A DNA stretch of 64,000 nucleotides. Origin: Lycium barbarum. Taxonomy: Eukaryota; Streptophyta; Magnoliopsida; Solanales; Solanaceae. The stretch covers positions 50,056,950-50,120,949 of the forward strand of contig NC_083348.1 in the NCBI RefSeq assembly GCF_019175385.1, read 5' to 3'. Shown here one piece after another: positions 10,301 to 22,152 of the stretch. The notes beneath the pieces are model-generated. The model searched no databases. It had not been told where the DNA came from and saw only the letters and a program-made list of their open reading frames with translations. A program made the position numbers and the translations under genes. Every line of letters begins with the position of its first letter. The first letter of the stretch is position 1.

Positions 10301-10469
10301 TTGTTTGGTTATTACTCCACTCAAAAAACAACATTAAATCAACAGAAAGCAGAAAATTTCAAAAGAACACAAAAATCATAACAAACGCTGATTTCATTAA
10401 TATAGGCGGATTTACAAATAAAAAAAACACCACCCAAACACCACACAACAAAAATAAACTAAAAAATTA

Positions 10470-10712
10470 CTAAACTAGGGGATGGTGGGGGGGGGGGGGG
10501 GGGGTGATCAGAGCATCGGGGTCAACACCCTCGAGCTCTAGAAGCACACAGCATGCGTATGATTCTGCAGATGGCAGCTTGCAACTGCTCATGATCCTCG
10601 CCGAGGCCCTTAAAGAGCCTCTGAAAATCGTTCTTGAGGAGTAGCACCTCAGGATATGGTGCTCGATACTGGGGTGACGGTTTTCATCTCTGTTTCTTAT
10701 CCTTCTCGTCAT
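10470..10712 (-). CDS. Unidentified 80-residue ORF next to a G-run
   Basis: An 80-residue minus frame starting MTRRIRNRDENRHPSIEHH and ending in a proline run templated by the poly-G tract. Another minus frame through the same bases gives a more protein-like helical string (KNDFQRLFKGLGEDHEQLQA). The true frame is therefore uncertain, and this is probably the 3' end of a decayed gene upstream of the transposase terminus. No domain is recognised. Confidence 0.2.
   Translation of the reverse strand: MTRRIRNRDENRHPSIEHHILRCYSSRTIFRGSLRASARIMSSCKLPSAESYACCVLLELEGVDPDALITPPPPPHHPLV
10487..10504. repeat. Poly-G tract (18 G)
   Basis: Homopolymer of 18 G on the plus strand in an AT-rich context. 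It is unrelated in surroundings to the LTR poly-G tracts elsewhere in the window. Confidence 0.95.
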
Positions 10713-11162
10713 TTTTGATCAACTTTTGGTAGTGTTTTTGATGAAGAGTGATGAGATGACTTTTCAAATAGGCTCAGGCGATTTATAGACTTATCGTCTT
10801 GGTTTAGTGAACCGTCGGCCAATGGATGAACGACGCGTATGGAGGTGGTGTTTATATATAGGTTTGATTATATATAACTGCAGGCTTTTCGAATTTTTAT
10901 TCTTGACGTTTGGCAGTTCGGCAGTCGCTGGGCTTTTAAAGCGATTATAGATCATATACATGGTCTATCGTAGACTGGATTCTAAGTTTATTATGTACTA
11001 TACCTAGTAGATATATAGAACATAGTAGTGGTTTAATACATACAATTATACAGTTGATTAATATTGAACTGACATTCAATTTACTGAAATATTTATTTGA
11101 AGAACCAAAAACTGCAAAGTACAAGAAAAATACAATGAAATACTTTGAAAAATACATCAAGT

Positions 11163-13441
11163 TCATCCCTCTCTATTTCGGCACGTTGTTCTCTTGTGGC
11201 TGCTTCCCTTGCAAAGTGAGCACTTGTTTCTCCTCCCTTTTACACGTCCTTTGGGCCTAAAATGTTTCGCGATGCCAGAGATACGCTTTATTCTCTTCCT
11301 TCTAAGTTTGGGCTCATAAGGAGGTGCATCAATGTACATCTTTGCATACTCCTCGGGCACAACCCATTCAGACTCTGGAGGGATTACATTGATAGATTCA
11401 GCAAATGCAAAGATGTAAGATTGAACATTATACATCTGTAAAGAATACTTGTAGATGCTTGAACCATATCCATTTCCATACTTCAATCTCAAGGCTACCA
11501 TGGCGTGAGTGCATGGTAATTTCACCAAGTCATACTCTCTACAAGAACATGTTTTGTTCAGTAGATTTACTTTGGCAGTTTTGCCACTGTCGATAATGGT
11601 AAACTCGTCGGCATCCCCATTTATATTACTAACAAACAAGGAATCGCCCTCAGTCATCTTTTCCCTTCATTTTATTTTAGTCGAAGGCACAAATATATTA
11701 TTTGAATCGCTGATATCTGCACGCCTCTACCTGGATATTTCAGCAAACCTCCTAGAAATGGAAGCGAATATAGTAGACACGGGGTACTCTCTTTCATCCC
11801 TCAACATTGAGTTAAGCGACTCAGCAATGTTTATGGTGAGAACATCGTACCTGTTGGCTGGAAAATGTGCCTGCTCCACTTTTCAAATCTATTCTCAAAC
11901 TCAAGGCACTGAGCTGCTTCAGGGCTTTAATTCCTGAATTGCTGAAAATGTTTATCAAACTCCTCGTAACTATATGCCTTTGCTGCATTAAAGTATGCAT
12001 GAAGAGAATCTCCACATCTGAAATTCTTTCAGAGGTTTTCAGAAAGATGCTTCATGCAAAGTCCATGGTGAGCATGCTCATATGTCTTGGAAATACTGTT
12101 GGCTATGCTCTTGTGTCTATCAGAGATGATGCACAAGTCTGGTTCATCGGTGATTATAAACTTGAGCTGCTAGAAGAAGTAGGTCCAAGAATCATCACAC
12201 TTCTTCTCCACAACGCAAAATGCAATAGGATAGACATGGTTCTCAATATCCTGTGCGATGGCAGACAACAAGACACCCCCGTACTTCCCATATAAATATT
12301 TGCCATCAACGACAATAACCTTTCTCTTGTGGGTATATCCTCGAATGCAAGCTGCGTAAGACACGAAGTAATATAAAAACCTGTTGTCATCCGAAAGCCT
12401 GATGCAAATTCAAGAACCCGAATTTAGACTCTCAACCATGTAAGAATAAGCTGGTAAGCAACCATACCCGTGCTTCGGTGTCCCCCTAACCCTATTCTTA
12501 GCAATTATACCAGCCTTCTAACACTTCCAGTAGCTCGGTTTACAATAAAACTCCTTGAAAACCGTCCTCTGGATTTTCTTTGTCGATGACCCTTTGGTTT
12601 CAATAATGTCATTCATCAAGACTGATGCAATGACATGTGACGAGGCATGCTTATGAAGGCTCGTAACATGTTCAACACCACAAGTGTGCTCCCCAACATA
12701 CTTGTAAATGCGAACCTTATTCGAGCTCTTGTACTTACTACACCGCAGCATCCAGCCACAATTAGGAGATGTGCATTCCACCTTATAGTATTTGATATTA
12801 CTCTTGATCGGTACAAAACTGAACGGCCTATTTATTTCAGCTTTCTTCAACAATATTTTTAAATGTTCCTTACTATCGAATGTTTGCCCGATGTAAAACT
12901 CAGTTCCATCATTGAAGACATGGTTGGTTTGTGATCCACTAGGCTGCCCATCACACTTTTTGACATCAATATCATGATCATCCATATCCATTGAATGATC
13001 ACCCATGCTCTCATTTTGCATTGAATTTGCATCGACTGGCTATTGTGGGGGTGGGGGTGGGGGTGGGGTCTCTGCTTCTAATGTTGTCGCTGCTTGAGAC
13101 CTCTCAAAAACATTTATTCTCAAAACAGGTCTACAAGCATCAGCAACAACATCAAGCATATACAATATCACATGCCTATCATTCGTTATGAAAGAAGGGT
13201 GAGCTTTTCCCTTAGTGGCCAGACCATTAATCATATAACTAATACGCAAGTCGCTGGGGTCACAATCTAACTCCTCACTTTCCTTTACGCTCTCAACCAA
13301 ATATTTATACGTACCATTGCGACGCACGGTGATCGGCCCTGTCACCTTGCTCATAGAATTCCAATTCCAACATTTTGGGGTCTCCACCCATTCACCCATG
13401 TAATCACCACCTACTATAACATATTCTCCAATTGATGCCAA
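11163..13441 (-). pseudogene. Mutator-like transposase (MURA family), decayed
   Basis: The gene reads right to left. An N-terminal block (MASIGEYVIVGGDYMGEWVE at 13441) ends in a proline run. A MuDR N-terminal DNA-binding-like domain follows (FYIGQTFDSKEHLKILLKKA, CTSPNCGWMLRC, EHTCGVEH) at about 13021-12518. The catalytic core begins with VVDGKYLYGKYGGVLLSAIAQ (first aspartate) near 12320. IISDRHKSIA (second aspartate) and HAHHGLCMKHL lie near 12130-12060. The SWIM zinc finger CSCREYDLVKLPCTHAM lies at about 11560-11510, and a C-terminal CCHC knuckle (CSLCKGSSHKRTTC) sits just before the stop at 11163. Several stops and frameshifts separate these blocks (for example after PSYWKC and in the region 11940-11660), so it is inactive. 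It would have bound terminal inverted repeats and catalysed cut-and-paste transposition of this element. Confidence 0.8.
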
Positions 13442-14040
13442 ACTAAAGATATAATAGACTATCGCTATGGTCTATAATTGGTCGATGCCTAGACTTACAA
13501 CAGTACCAGATCCGGACAAAAAAAAAAACAGCAGGGATACAACTCTTTTAATGGAGAATTGACTCCACAAGAGGATTTAGAACCCAAAACGAACTCCACT
13601 ACCAGTAGACGCGGATGAAATTTGCACCTGATAATTGAGCTTTGACAATAATGGTGAAAATAATTCGAGCTTCTTTTCAATGATTTCTAGGAGGTTTAAG
13701 TTACAATGACTAAAGTAGGGAAGAAATCCATCTTTTGGGACTGATTTTCAGATGAAAAGCCAAAAATTTGGCCGGAAACGGGATCGGAAAAGTGCAAAAA
13801 ATGGGGAGCTTCGACTTTCGAGTTTTTGAGGGGAGCAAAAAAATTTCGGCTACTCCAATTAGGGTAAATAAATGTTGGTGGTTAAGGGGATATTTTGTAT
13901 TTTTTAAAACTGTGGGTCTAGGGTTGGCAACTTGAGAGACTTCATTTGATAATGTCATAAATGGTGGCTTTTTAGCCAATTCTTTGAGACTTATGGACTT
14001 TTACCTAAATAAGTTTTGAGAGTGGCCTTTTAGAAAACTC
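13442..14040. other. Right terminal region of Mutator-like element
   Basis: Presumed promoter side of the transposase gene. No coding region is supported. It includes a G/A-rich stretch and ends ...AGTGGCCTTTTAGAAAACTCC before the element A LTR resumes. The words GGCTTTTTAGCC and AGTGGCCTTTT resemble the left terminal GGCAAAGAAGCCACTT in inverted orientation. Confidence 0.4.
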
Positions 14041-14440
14041 CCCCCAGTGTCCAGGGTTAAGCTACCATTTTTATGAAACCCTAAGTCTCAATTCACTTAG
14101 TTCATGACCGTAATGGTTCAATTCTTAATTAAAAGGTGATAACCCAAGCCATTAGATGATAAACACATGATAGCAATCATAATCCATCAACTATAGAAGG
14201 TCTATTAGGTTCTAGGGTTACTAATTCTAATTCACCATTGTAGACCCATAAAAGGGATGATAATCATGAAGATGATAACGTAATGAAGGAAGGAATGGTT
14301 GAGACTTACCTCTCAAGGATATTCTTGCCTTAGCTTGGAAATTTGCCCTAGGTGCTTGTGGGGAACTATTTTGGAGTTTTATGAATAAAGAATTCGGAAC
14401 AAAGTGTTTAAAAGCGGACATTCTATTCCCATCGACCGTT

Positions 14441-14520
14441 GCGGCAGTCAAATCGCCGCTGCGGCGGTCAAATCGCTGCTGCGGCGGTCAAATCGCCACT
14501 GCAGCGGTCAAATCGCCACT
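14441..14520. repeat. 4 x 20-bp tandem repeat in LTR
   Basis: Four consecutive 20-bp units of the form GCGGCGGTCAAATCGCCGCT, differing at one to three positions and followed by a partial fifth. The two element D LTR copies have only isolated versions of the motif, so this is a local expansion in A. Confidence 0.95.
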
Positions 14521-14827
14521 GCGGCTAAGTGCCCGCTATAGCGGACCACACCAAACCTGTCCTCCACTATGGCGAGCCTGGATCCGCTACAGCGGCCTCG
14601 CTACGACGGTCCAGCTTCCGCCATAGCGGACACCCCATTTCCCACTTGTCCGCAGCGGTATCACCGAAGCAGTAAGCTCACAATTTTATTAGTTTTTCAA
14701 CTCTATCACCCAACATTTCATCTGAGGCCTCACAAACACAAACAAAACATGCACATAGACATAAAAACACCATAAGAACACACCCGCGGCCTCAGAATTC
14801 CCAACGGAGTTCTAATTCCGTATTTAA

Positions 14828-14843
14828 CCCCCCCCCCCCCCCC
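14828..14843. repeat. Poly-C tract (poly-G in LTR sense)
   Basis: Sixteen C on the plus strand. It corresponds in position to the G tracts at 48888-48908 and 63362-63375 in the element D LTRs. Confidence 0.95.
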
Positions 14844-15052
14844 ATGGACTCAACATAATCAAGAAATCATCATAAACAAGTCAAGTTTTCAGTTCTTAGA
14901 CTTATACAATCGAGTTTCTATTAACTCGTTCTACCCTTACGAAGGTTCCATTTGGTAGGGTGATCCTATATTTTTCATAACGACCGGGAGGGTCGCTACA
15001 CTAGATATCAATTAAAAAACCGTTCGTCCCCGAACGGACAAGGATGAGGAAT

Positions 15053-15541
15053 CTAGGAAAAGTTACTTGACTCGGCGAAAAGCTGAGGATACTTGCTACA
15101 CATATCTGATTCTGTTTCCCAAGTAGTTTCCTCCAATGGACAATTCTTCCACTGAACCTTCACGGAGGCTATTTCCTTTGATCTCAACTTGCTAACATCC
15201 CTATTTAAGATAGCAACAAGCTCTTCCTTATATGTCAAGTTCTCATCGAACAAAACCGAATCCCAACGGATTATGTACGAACCATCGCTGTGATACCTCT
15301 TCAACATCGAAATGTGAAATACCGGATGAACGCCAGATAAGCTCGGAGCTAAAGCCAACTCGTAAGCTACCTCCCCCACGCGCTTAAGAATCTCAAATGG
15401 CCCAATGTATCTCGGGCTAAGCTTGCCCTTCTTCCCAAACCTCATCACACCCTTCATGGGTGAGACTTTAAACAACACTTTCTCTCCCTCCCCAAACTCA
15501 AGATCTTAGACCTTACGATCCGCATACTCCTTTTTCCTACT
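15053..15541 (-). pseudogene. Element A integrase C terminus with chromodomain
   Basis: Encodes the post-catalytic integrase domain ([20 protein letters not shown], then [31 protein letters not shown]) and a chromodomain-like end ([20 protein letters not shown], then KYPQLF). In this lineage the chromodomain directs integration toward heterochromatin. The 5' side is cut at 15542 by element E, and its reading resumes at 25015. A stop lies between EYADRKV and DLEFGEGE. Confidence 0.85.
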
Positions 15542-15546
15542 ATGTG

Positions 15547-18368
15547 TGTCACGACGTAAACCGATGGGCCGTAACAAGTGCCCGACCATTACTGGCCAAA
15601 TACTCTTATGCTTGCATTTACTTCTCACTGACTGTCCTGGGCAAATATAAAATCTGTAACTATGCTATACTATCTCCCAAACAATCAACATGAAAGACAC
15701 CGTACCGGGAACTCACGGTCAACGCATACATATAAACATAAACACTGAGAATAACAGTGTGAGCCGATATGGCCGCCACACATATATACTGTACAACAAA
15801 ATAAGCGCCGACGAGGCTGCATAACATCATGGCTACATATCACTGTCTACAGATATCTATAGAATACAGGCTGTAGAAATGATAGGACAAGGCCCTGCCG
15901 TACCCATCTATGTACGTAACCGAATAGCATACCAAAAGGGGTGTAGCTCCGGGTCAATGGAGCGTACTGACTGCTGCTGAGGGGAGGTCCTACTGCTACG
16001 AATTGTCTGACCGGCTACCTGGTCCTGCGGGCATGAACGCAGCGTCCATAAGAAGGGACATCAGTACGAATAATGTACCGAGTATGTAAGGAATGAATAG
16101 TAACATAGTAAGTGATGTAAAGTATGAATAATAACAGAATGGAAATACAGAGCATATCATAAGATAAAAGAGTAACCTGTACATATGAGTGCCTCTTAGG
16201 GCGGATGCCATGCATGCTTAGCTTTCTTTGAAAAAACATTTCTTGTTCATATATAAAGAAAATATGCTGAGGAACGTCGGCCCGATCCATTTAACCACAT
16301 ATGTCCCGCATCCAGGCATCTCGCGTCCAGGATGATAAGTTACACCAACTGATCAGGTGGCCATGCGTCTATAGCGCCACTCCCTTTTTCCCATATTCCC
16401 CATATACATATACATATATCATATAAGCAGCATGCATGAGAGCCCAAAGAAAACTATGCATACATCAGAGTGACGTAAGGTCGGTAACCTCCGATTATAT
16501 TATGGAATAATCATGGTCGCTTTGTCTCACCTTGAAGGAATAATTATTAACTATCAATGAAGAATAACATCAAGAGAAAACATAAAATAGGGTCATAAAT
16601 CTCATAAGACGTCAATTCATATACTTTGGAATCTTTAAAAATAGTCATCATCCATGAATAAAATTGAGAAATCAAGAAACAGCTCAACATTCTTATATCG
16701 TCATTGAAATCGTAACCTTGGGAACTTTAAACATAGAATCCTCATCATCATAGGAAAATATTCTCATTTATTTTTGGCATCATTTTCATCATGATAAAAC
16801 GTGTCCATCATCATTGTCATAAGAGCTTACGAAATCATAAACCACTGTTTTGAAAAAATACAGACATTTTGGAAAACATTTACGGGTTATCGGTAAAGGA
16901 ATCATGCCTTGGGATCAGAGACTTATAACTTTTGAAAACAAGAAGTTATGGAAGCATTTATGAAATCGTAACATAGGAATCATGCCTTTGAAAGAATGGG
17001 ACGAGCCTTAACATACTTGTTCAACCTCTTATTAGCTACGCTTATTCGTCTGAGCTCGCCAGTCTACATTTAAGAGGATTTACACTAACGTTAGCCTCTT
17101 TATCGCACACTTATTCAAAGTTTCAAGTCAAACTATTCTATATTTTGCCGAAAATCGGGCAGCATCTCCCCTGTTTACATGCCTAGCCCGAATTCTCAAT
17201 TCAACAACCAATAACAACCACAACAATACCAATATTAACCATAATATTTCCAACACCAAAATACTTCATAAACATTCCATATGGTGTTCGTCCTATATTT
17301 CCTCCAAAGAATCATTTTATAACAATTTTTACAGCTCCTTCTCTGTAAACAAACCAAGATTAACGTTAATAGCAAGATATTCATACCTTTATCTCGATAA
17401 TAATGCTATATCATCACTCCTCCACCTTGAGCTTAAGCCACAACGCCTCAATATACAATTTTGTAGTTGTAACTATACGTCGTTTGGACCGGGATTTGGG
17501 AATTATACCTAGTTTCGGGCTAAAAGGTTGATGGTTGGAAGGTTTGGGAAAATTTTGGAATATTTGAGGAGGTTTTGGGTGTGTTTTGTTGAAAATGAGA
17601 GGGGTCTCCCCCTTTAAAAAGCGGTCCAAGTTCTGCCTGGACCGACTTAGAATTCCTTCTCGCGCCCCTTTTGGGCGCGTTCGTGCATCCTTAATTTTTC
17701 TACCTGCGCCTTCGTTTAGTAAAAAGGTCATAACTCTTGATCTCTATATCTTGTGAGGTCCCACGACCTATGGTTGGAAAGAGCTTTCAATTATCTACAA
17801 CTTTCGATGTTGGTATTTTTTCAAATTCAAAACTTATAATATCGTTTTGGACCCTCCATGTCAGATCATCCAAAAATGTTTCCTTAAATCGTCCTTTTTG
17901 AGGGCTTATGTCCATATTTGGCTTAAGGGTCCTTCTTAGGACTTACTCAACTTTCCATGTACTACTTATATATATCTTCATATGTCCTTTATAAAAGTCC
18001 CGGCATGTGGGCCCCACTTGGCTTACAATGATGAGGGCTTTTATCAAGCAATGCACTACCTGATTTACCCCATTTGGTCTCCAAATGTCATATGCATAAT
18101 ATTATTGCACTTTTATAATATAACCTTCATCCGAACCCGGGCCTCAAAATTGTTTTGCGCGCTCGCGGCTCATAGTGGCGCGTTCGCGCTGTGTTGGCCC
18201 TTGGCCTTCTGCGCGTTCGCGCCACTCCCTGGTGCGTTCGCGCAGACCATTTTCCTAGTCTGCCAACCGGACATGTAACGTCCATATATCCTTACCCCGA
18301 TGTTCTATTGAGGAGCGGTTTGTTGTGTTGGAAACTAGACTTCCCGAACTTCTTTTCGGTGTGTAACA
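15547..18368 (-). repeat. Element E 3' LTR (left copy)
   Basis: On the plus strand it runs TGTCACGACG...GTGTAACA and reads TGTTACACC...CGTGACA in element sense. It aligns with 22153-25009 along its whole length, with scattered substitutions (roughly nine in ten bases or better by eye). It contains GCGCGTTCGCG-type repeats near 18160-18245. ORFs inside are not supported as genes. Confidence 0.9.
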
Positions 18369-18381
18369 TCCTTCCCTCCTT
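18369..18381 (-). other. Element E polypurine tract
   Basis: The complement reads AAGGAGGGAAGGA immediately before TGTTACACC, the expected site for plus-strand priming. It differs by one base from the tract of element C (AAGGGGGGAAGGA). Confidence 0.85.
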
Positions 18382-21300
18382 AGAAACATTCGTCCTCGAA
18401 TGTTGCAGTTGTAAATCCAAGACATCATCTTTGATTCTTTAGAACAGCTATTCTTCCTTTAGGGTTCAATTATCATTTGCTTAAACTATAACTTGGGTCA
18501 GTCTTTTCTCATTCTTCCTTAACTCTTTTATCGCCTTCAATCAACTTCTTTCACTTTATTGTTCTCATGTACATGATCAGAAATTAACTAGTATCTCGCT
18601 CTCGTTCTATCTCCATTATTGTAGTCTTCACTTGCCGTGCCATAACTATTCATCGTCCTGCAAGTATTCTCTTTTTTCTCGCTCCTTGTTTCCCTACTAG
18701 TGGGCAATTACCTTGCTCATATACGGCGCACTCTTTGCGTTTATCTCTTCGGTACCATCTTGGGCTATCCTTTTTATACGTGTTGATCTTAGACATGCAC
18801 TGCATCGACTCCCTGTAGTTCATTAGTTCAGCTCCCTATTCTTTTACATCTTTATCACTATCCCTTTTAATCTTACATTCTAAATATTTATCCAATCATG
18901 ACTTTGTCACTAGTGAGGATAATGGTTATGTTCCTTAAGCTATTTTCCCCAGTTCCTTTCCAAGACCAGCTATATCAATATCCAAAATACGTATGTACGT
19001 AATGTTTCTTCGCCATTTATTATCCTTCGCAGTCCAGTTACACTTATGGCGAACTTATAATCCGATTTCAACTAATTTCATAGCTTGCAACATCTTTGAG
19101 CTCCTGCTACAACATTTTCTTTAGTTCCTTCCCTCACATCTCTCAATATAATCCCAGAAGCATAGGACTACGACAATTCTTCTATTATGACTCTCTTGTA
19201 ACGTAAGTATACTTGTCTTCGATTTCCTTGTATTGGCGATCGTTTCGTCAGTCGTTATTCCTTGTTGGCTTTCTTACAATTGTAGTTGGGCATAGCTTCA
19301 CGTTGACGGTTCATATAATTCCATAGCATATGCTCTCATGTTCAGTATAATTAGTGGTCCATGAACTATTTTCTAATATCGGGTGAACTATTTTATTTCC
19401 ATTCATAGGAGCAGTGTTCTTTCTTTTCTTCACAAATTTCCAAACTACCAATCATTGTTCCTTTTATTACAATTGTCATTGTCATCCCCAGTGTCCTTTG
19501 GGTTTGTCATCCTCTCTAACACCCTTTGTGAATTTAGCTTGGAGACCTTTCTTGCTCTTTTCATTACCCTTTAGGGCATGACGCTGCATACTTAGGCACG
19601 GCGCTATTTTTTCCCGATACGAGGGATTCAAATCATGGTCTAAAAGTATCGTAGTTCATCTTGGCATAAAGTGCTCTCTTGAGTTATCTTCCATACTTTC
19701 TCCCTATGTCTACCTCTTGGTACACTTATTGTAAATTCGTTTCTATTTCTTTCCGGTACCTTCCCGATATGCCAATACGCCTCGAACTTTGGCCCCGAGC
19801 TAATAAATCTCCTTTTTTGGAGCTTGAAACATCATAGCTCCTTTCAAGTCTAGTATGTTCTTCCCCCCCCCCCCCCACCCCTATTACGAAGGTCCTTATA
19901 CGCCCATATCCTTCAAGTAACCGTCGTCTTCGATAATTATCTATCGTCCTTCACGATCTTCTTAGGGCCGGGGTTCCGTCATCGTATGGTCTGACTTGTC
20001 TATCTTCTTGCTAGTTACAGTCTTGTCTTCAATTAGAATACTTATAAGGGTTAGATCCAATTTCGATGCCTTCTTTTCCGTCTTTTCACACCTCTGTCTT
20101 TTTATGACTAACGATTTTTCGGACCCGCAAGTTAATGGGGACATCGAGATTCACCACGTCCTTTATGAAGTCTTCGATTATACCTTACTCCTTGTTTTTC
20201 TATTCCCAACTTTTCTTATAACATATCTAGAATTCTTCTTATCTTGAGTTGTTCTTCCATTTATGTCTATACCATACCATGTTATCAATATTTCATACTC
20301 TTCCATCCACTACTAGTCCTTTCGCCCACTTAGCTCACTTACTCATAATCCTTCTTAACTACGTGTTTGTGTTGTAGTTGTGCATCTAAGTTTTTTGAGT
20401 GTCCTGCTACTTTTGCTCTCAGCACAGAATTCTTACAGTTTACACTCTCTCTATCCTCATTCAACGAACCTTTATCTATCTTTCTAATGTTACGGCCGAG
20501 TGGTCTTCCATGCACGTTCCTTACATTTCATTCGATTTCCTCTGTGATCGAATCTCTCGGTCTTCACATGAATTCTTATTCCATTTCATTAATTTTCTAA
20601 TCAATTGTGTCGACTCATCATCCTCGTTCTTTCCTCGATGAGTAATTGGTTTCCTACCGCCAACTCGTTAAAGTATCCTTCTTACTCCCATGGTTAAAGA
20701 TTTCTAGTTACTTTACTCCTAAATGCTCTCCTCTTCCTTCGACCAACCCATTAGTATTGCTTTCCTACTTTCATCCTTAACCTTCTTTGGGTTTCTTCCT
20801 CCTCGAGCACCTTTCTTCTCTTGTTATTTGTAGTATCGGCTCTGGAGTCCGTGAAATATTACTTTAAACGCGTAAATCCGTTCTATTCTTAAGTCATCTT
20901 TTGGAAAGCTTCTCCACGTCCGAGGCAACCGTTTTAGGTTGACCACACACTTATCCCTTTATATACCTTTCAAGGGCTCAAAATCTCTTAACATCGTCGC
21001 AAGGCCTAACCATTCTTTCTCTTACTTCACATTCCTCGTCGTGGTCACTATCCTTTCAGCCCCATGATGAAATCCGGTGCGTTAATGCTGGCATAATCGC
21101 ATCCACCTCACCGCATGAACATCATCACATAATCTAGAGCAAGTTGAAGTCTTAACAGATTCCAAAACATTCTCGTAACGCATCTCCCTCCGAATTAGAA
21201 AGGGTCATTTACTCTTCTGACTATACATTTACTATTTTAGCCTTTTAAATCCTCAACATTCACCTTTCACCTATGTGTATGACTAGCTTTCATCATAGAT

Positions 21301-21461
21301 TTCCAGATTCCCGATGGTGGCGAAAACACCCTGGGTCGCCGTCACTTATAAATATTTGGTTATCGGCCCCTTGGATTTCCGCTCGCCGCTATTAAGTAAT
21401 ATCTTACAACAAATACACATACATAGAAAATCCCAATAAAGGCTAATATACCTGTAGCCGG
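18382..21461 (-). other. Element E non-coding internal region
   Basis: About 3.1 kb with no frame longer than ~85 codons that looks like protein. The plus strand is pyrimidine-rich (purine-rich in element sense). The segment at about 21030-21143 recurs inside the 5' LTR of element B at 26570-26676. I see no pol domain in either strand. Confidence 0.7.
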
Positions 21462-21911
21462 TCAGTCTCTGGTCTGATCTAGCGGACTATAAGGTGAAGT
21501 GTACTCCTCGTCATCGTCTACCCACCATCTGCTCGTCTAGCCTTCCTCATCTCTCTCATCTGAGTCCGAGGGATATAGATAACCGGGTAACTCCTGGTTT
21601 ACCAACGACCAGGATAGAGGGCTAGAGTAACCCGTAACACTCACCGGGGAGGCTGGTCTAACGTAGTGCCCTACCATAGGAGCAGCTGGTACAGCCTTGG
21701 GAATCTCCTCCTCCGGTGTCCCAGACGAATACTCGGACGGATCTATGTCATAACTGCCCTCAGGTGGGTCCTCCTCCCTAGAAATCAAAAACTCTAGAGG
21801 AATTATCGCTGGGTCCTCCGAAGGATTGGTCTCAATAGAATAACTGAGGCTCCTCTTGCTGGGTCCTGGAGCCTGGGGTCCTGGATCTGAGGGCCTTCTT
21901 AGCGCCCTCAC
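21462..21911 (-). CDS. Element E proline/acid-rich ORF
   Basis: ATG at 21911 gives 124 residues to a TAG at 21537. The same frame then continues 24 codons (RWWVDDDEEYTSPYSP) to a TGA at 21462, so a ~149-residue original is likely. It starts MRALRRPSDPGPQAPGPSKR and is rich in P, S, E and D, with no zinc knuckle and none of the gag motifs found in A-D. It sits where gag starts in B and C, about 240 bases after the primer site. It may be a replaced or highly divergent gag N terminus. I do not recognise the family. Confidence 0.45.
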
Positions 21912-22136
21912 TACCCGAAGTTGATCTCTTTATCTTTTCGTCAATCTACGCCTACCTGCAGGAAAAGGATCAAACGCAGTCTTTCCTAGACTCTGGCTCT
22001 ATCGCACGATCTAAGACAGAAGGAAAGGTCAATGATTCCTAAATCCCACAGCCTCCTGTTTATAAGTGTGGCCGGCTTCATACCCATAAACAGGACTCTA
22101 CCGGACACGACCTGTAGACAATCCCTAGGATGAACT

Positions 22137-22148
22137 GCACTGATACCA
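22137..22148 (-). other. Element E primer binding site
   Basis: The complement reads TGGTATCAGTGC, one mismatch from the tRNA-Met complement TGGTATCAGAGC, four bases inside the 5' LTR end CGTGACA. Confidence 0.85.
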
Positions 22149-22152
22149 CTTT

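Larger units (their letters stand above)
1876..14040. mobile_element. Composite Mutator-like element (~12.2 kb)
   Basis: Defined by interruption of the element A LTR. The LTR reads continuously in element D across about 49680, but here it breaks after ...AGTTTTCAG at 1875 and resumes at AGTGTCCAG near 14041. Those two 9-mers match at 7 of 9 positions, as expected for an old 9-bp Mutator-type target duplication. Terminal inverted repeats are weak (left AAAGAAGCCACTTCC, right complement AAAGGCCACTCTC). Cargo: decayed MURA-type transposase (minus), broken DUF1985 gene (plus), GRF zinc-finger gene (minus), LINE ORF1 remnant, and an internal foldback. Plant Mutator-like elements are known to carry extra genes. 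The LINE and foldback may be later insertions. Confidence 0.65.
14041..15000 (-). repeat. Element A 3' LTR, proximal segment
   Basis: The complement starts TGTAGCGACCCTCCCGGTCG at 15000 and corresponds to the LTR starts of element D at 48730 (TGTAACAACCCTTCCGGCCG) and 63204 (TGTAACGACTCTTTCGGTCG). It shares with D the poly-G tract, a GC-rich field of CCGCTATAGCGG-type palindromes, and the downstream word CACAAG(C/A)ACCTAGG. Coding sequence of element A abuts it at 15053. Confidence 0.85.

Noticed and set aside
10279..10473. 64-residue plus-strand ORF rich in N, K and T
   Set aside because: AT-rich chance frame that ends beside the poly-G tract, with no domain or neighbour support.
11867..12295. 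142-residue plus-strand ORF across the transposase
   Set aside because: It is the antisense shadow of the MURA-type catalytic region, whose minus-strand motifs are clear.
14438..14525. Possible CRISPR-like array of 20-bp repeats
   Set aside because: Units are contiguous with no spacers, and the context is a plant LTR.
17982..18278. 98-residue ORF in element E LTR
   Set aside because: The second LTR copy does not keep the same frame, and it overlaps the GCGCGTTCGCG repeat.
18382..21461. Possible hidden pol gene in the core of element E
   Set aside because: No RT, integrase or protease motif was found on either strand, and short frames are broken and of low complexity.
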